The notes below the pieces were generated by a model that ran no database searches, was not told where the DNA came from, and worked only from the letters and a program-made list of their open reading frames with translations. Made by a program: the position numbers and the translations under genes. This document shows, in pieces, positions 5,735 through 6,078 of a stretch of DNA of 6,078 bases; position 1 is the first letter of the stretch, and every line of letters begins with the position of its first letter. The stretch is from Alectryocaccomicrobium faecavium (GTDB taxonomy: Bacteria; Bacillota; Clostridia; Christensenellales; Aristaeellaceae), in contig DVOT01000215.1 in assembly GCA_018713425.1 (NCBI GenBank), forward strand, positions 1-6,078. The letters are read 5' to 3'.

Positions 5735-5780
5735 CAAAAGAAAAATCGGGCGCGCCGGAGAAAAAAATCCGGCGCGCCCG
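5735..5780 (-). terminator. Intrinsic terminator of the minus-strand nuclease-domain gene (possibly bidirectional)
   Basis: A perfect 13-bp stem (5747-5759 with 5768-5780) surrounds an 8-base, A-rich loop. Read on the minus strand it is followed at once by ATTTTTCTTTT (5746 down to 5736), a classical terminator tail, and it lies 37 bases beyond the minus-strand stop codon. On the plus strand only CGCCATTTGG follows, so it should end btuFCD transcripts less efficiently, although it is the only strong hairpin after btuD. The convergent gap 5718-5817 otherwise holds nothing I recognise. Confidence 0.85.
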
Positions 5781-5817
5781 CGCCATTTGGGAAAGCAGGC
5801 CGGTGAGCGAAGCGCCG

Positions 5818-6078
5818 CTACAACCTCTCGCACACGGCCTTGCACCGCTTCTTGTTAAAAGCAATGCCGTAGGCCAAGATGTCCTCCCGGCCATCCTCTC
5901 GCAGTCGCTCGCCGTACCTGCGCGCCTTGATCTGCTCCATGGCTTTCGCGCACGCTTCGTCCAAGGCGCGAAATGTCGGGGCGTACTTGATTTCAATGAG
6001 AATTCCCATATTCAGATTCCTGCGCGGCTCGATGATGATATCGCTGAATCCCTCGCCTGCCTCCGCGTTCGAAAGAAT
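5818..6078 (-). CDS. PD-(D/E)XK nuclease-domain protein, C-terminal fragment (AAA-ATPase-like/PDDEXK_9 type)
   Basis: The reverse frame is open from the window edge to a TAG at 5818-5820, giving the last 86 residues of a larger protein. It resembles the C-terminal PDDEXK_9 (PF08011) domain that follows an AAA-ATPase-like domain in many clostridial and Bacteroidota proteins. The nuclease-fold signature is visible: SNAEAGEGFSDIII with Asp13 of the fragment, then GILIEIKY with Glu29 and Lys31 (the E-x-K). The typical ending follows: a helix with AMEQIKARRYGERL, then DILAYGIAFNKKRC. The ATG at 6009 lies inside the domain, after the catalytic Asp, and is not the start. The function of this family is not established; the intact motif suggests nuclease activity is at least possible. 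It converges on the btu operon and ends in a strong terminator at 5735-5780. The N-terminal ATPase half would lie beyond position 6078. Confidence 0.85.
   Translation of the reverse strand: MLSNAEAGEGFSDIIIEPRRNLNMGILIEIKYAPTFRALDEACAKAMEQIKARRYGERLREDGREDILAYGIAFNKKRCKAVCERL

Noticed and set aside
5718..5817. Possible small gene or attachment site in the convergent gap
   Set aside because: Only the terminator hairpin is visible; there is no start with a ribosome binding site, no tRNA end and no direct repeat.

Overview
The window looks like ordinary chromosomal DNA from a GC-rich member of the Bacillota, probably a clostridial gut lineage of the Christensenellales/Oscillospirales type. This is inference from sequence style: AGGAGG-type ribosome binding sites, sigma-A promoters with 17-bp spacers, a short lysine-plus-leucine signal peptide ending in ALA-E, and the gene families present. 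It holds five complete or nearly complete protein genes, one gene fragment, three promoters, a cobalamin riboswitch with its expression platform and several strong RNA hairpins.

Layout. Positions 1-230 (minus strand) hold most of a CsoR-family metal-sensing repressor that runs off the left edge. Positions 231-485 form a divergent control region with one promoter facing left (csoR) and one facing right. Positions 486-2489 (plus) encode a cytoplasmic family 31 glycoside hydrolase of the alpha-xylosidase/alpha-glucosidase type. A new promoter lies 23 bases after its stop, followed by a cobalamin riboswitch (about 2561-2767), an intrinsic terminator-like hairpin (2807-2843) and a hairpin just before the ribosome binding site. 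The vitamin B12 importer follows: btuF (binding protein, 2923-3822), btuC (permease, 3889-4950) and btuD (ATPase, 4947-5717). A perfect 13-bp inverted repeat separates btuF from btuC, and btuC and btuD overlap by ATGA. On the right, the minus strand carries the C-terminal end of a PD-(D/E)XK nuclease-domain protein of the AAA-ATPase-like/PDDEXK_9 type, with its own terminator at 5735-5780 facing the btu operon.

How it works together. The btu genes form one regulatory unit. When cobalamin is plentiful the riboswitch should fold so that the downstream terminator and/or ribosome-site hairpin shuts the importer down; when it is scarce BtuF, BtuC and BtuD are made. BtuF captures corrinoid outside the membrane, BtuC forms the channel and BtuD hydrolyses ATP. 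The glycosidase and the CsoR regulator have no obvious functional link to B12. However, the glycosidase promoter and the riboswitch promoter share an almost identical module (14 + 9 identical bases at the same spacing).

I found no new defence, mobile or biosynthetic system. The most unusual points are the BtuF without a lipobox cysteine, the layered hairpins in the btuF leader, the btuF-btuC palindrome and the duplicated promoter module.
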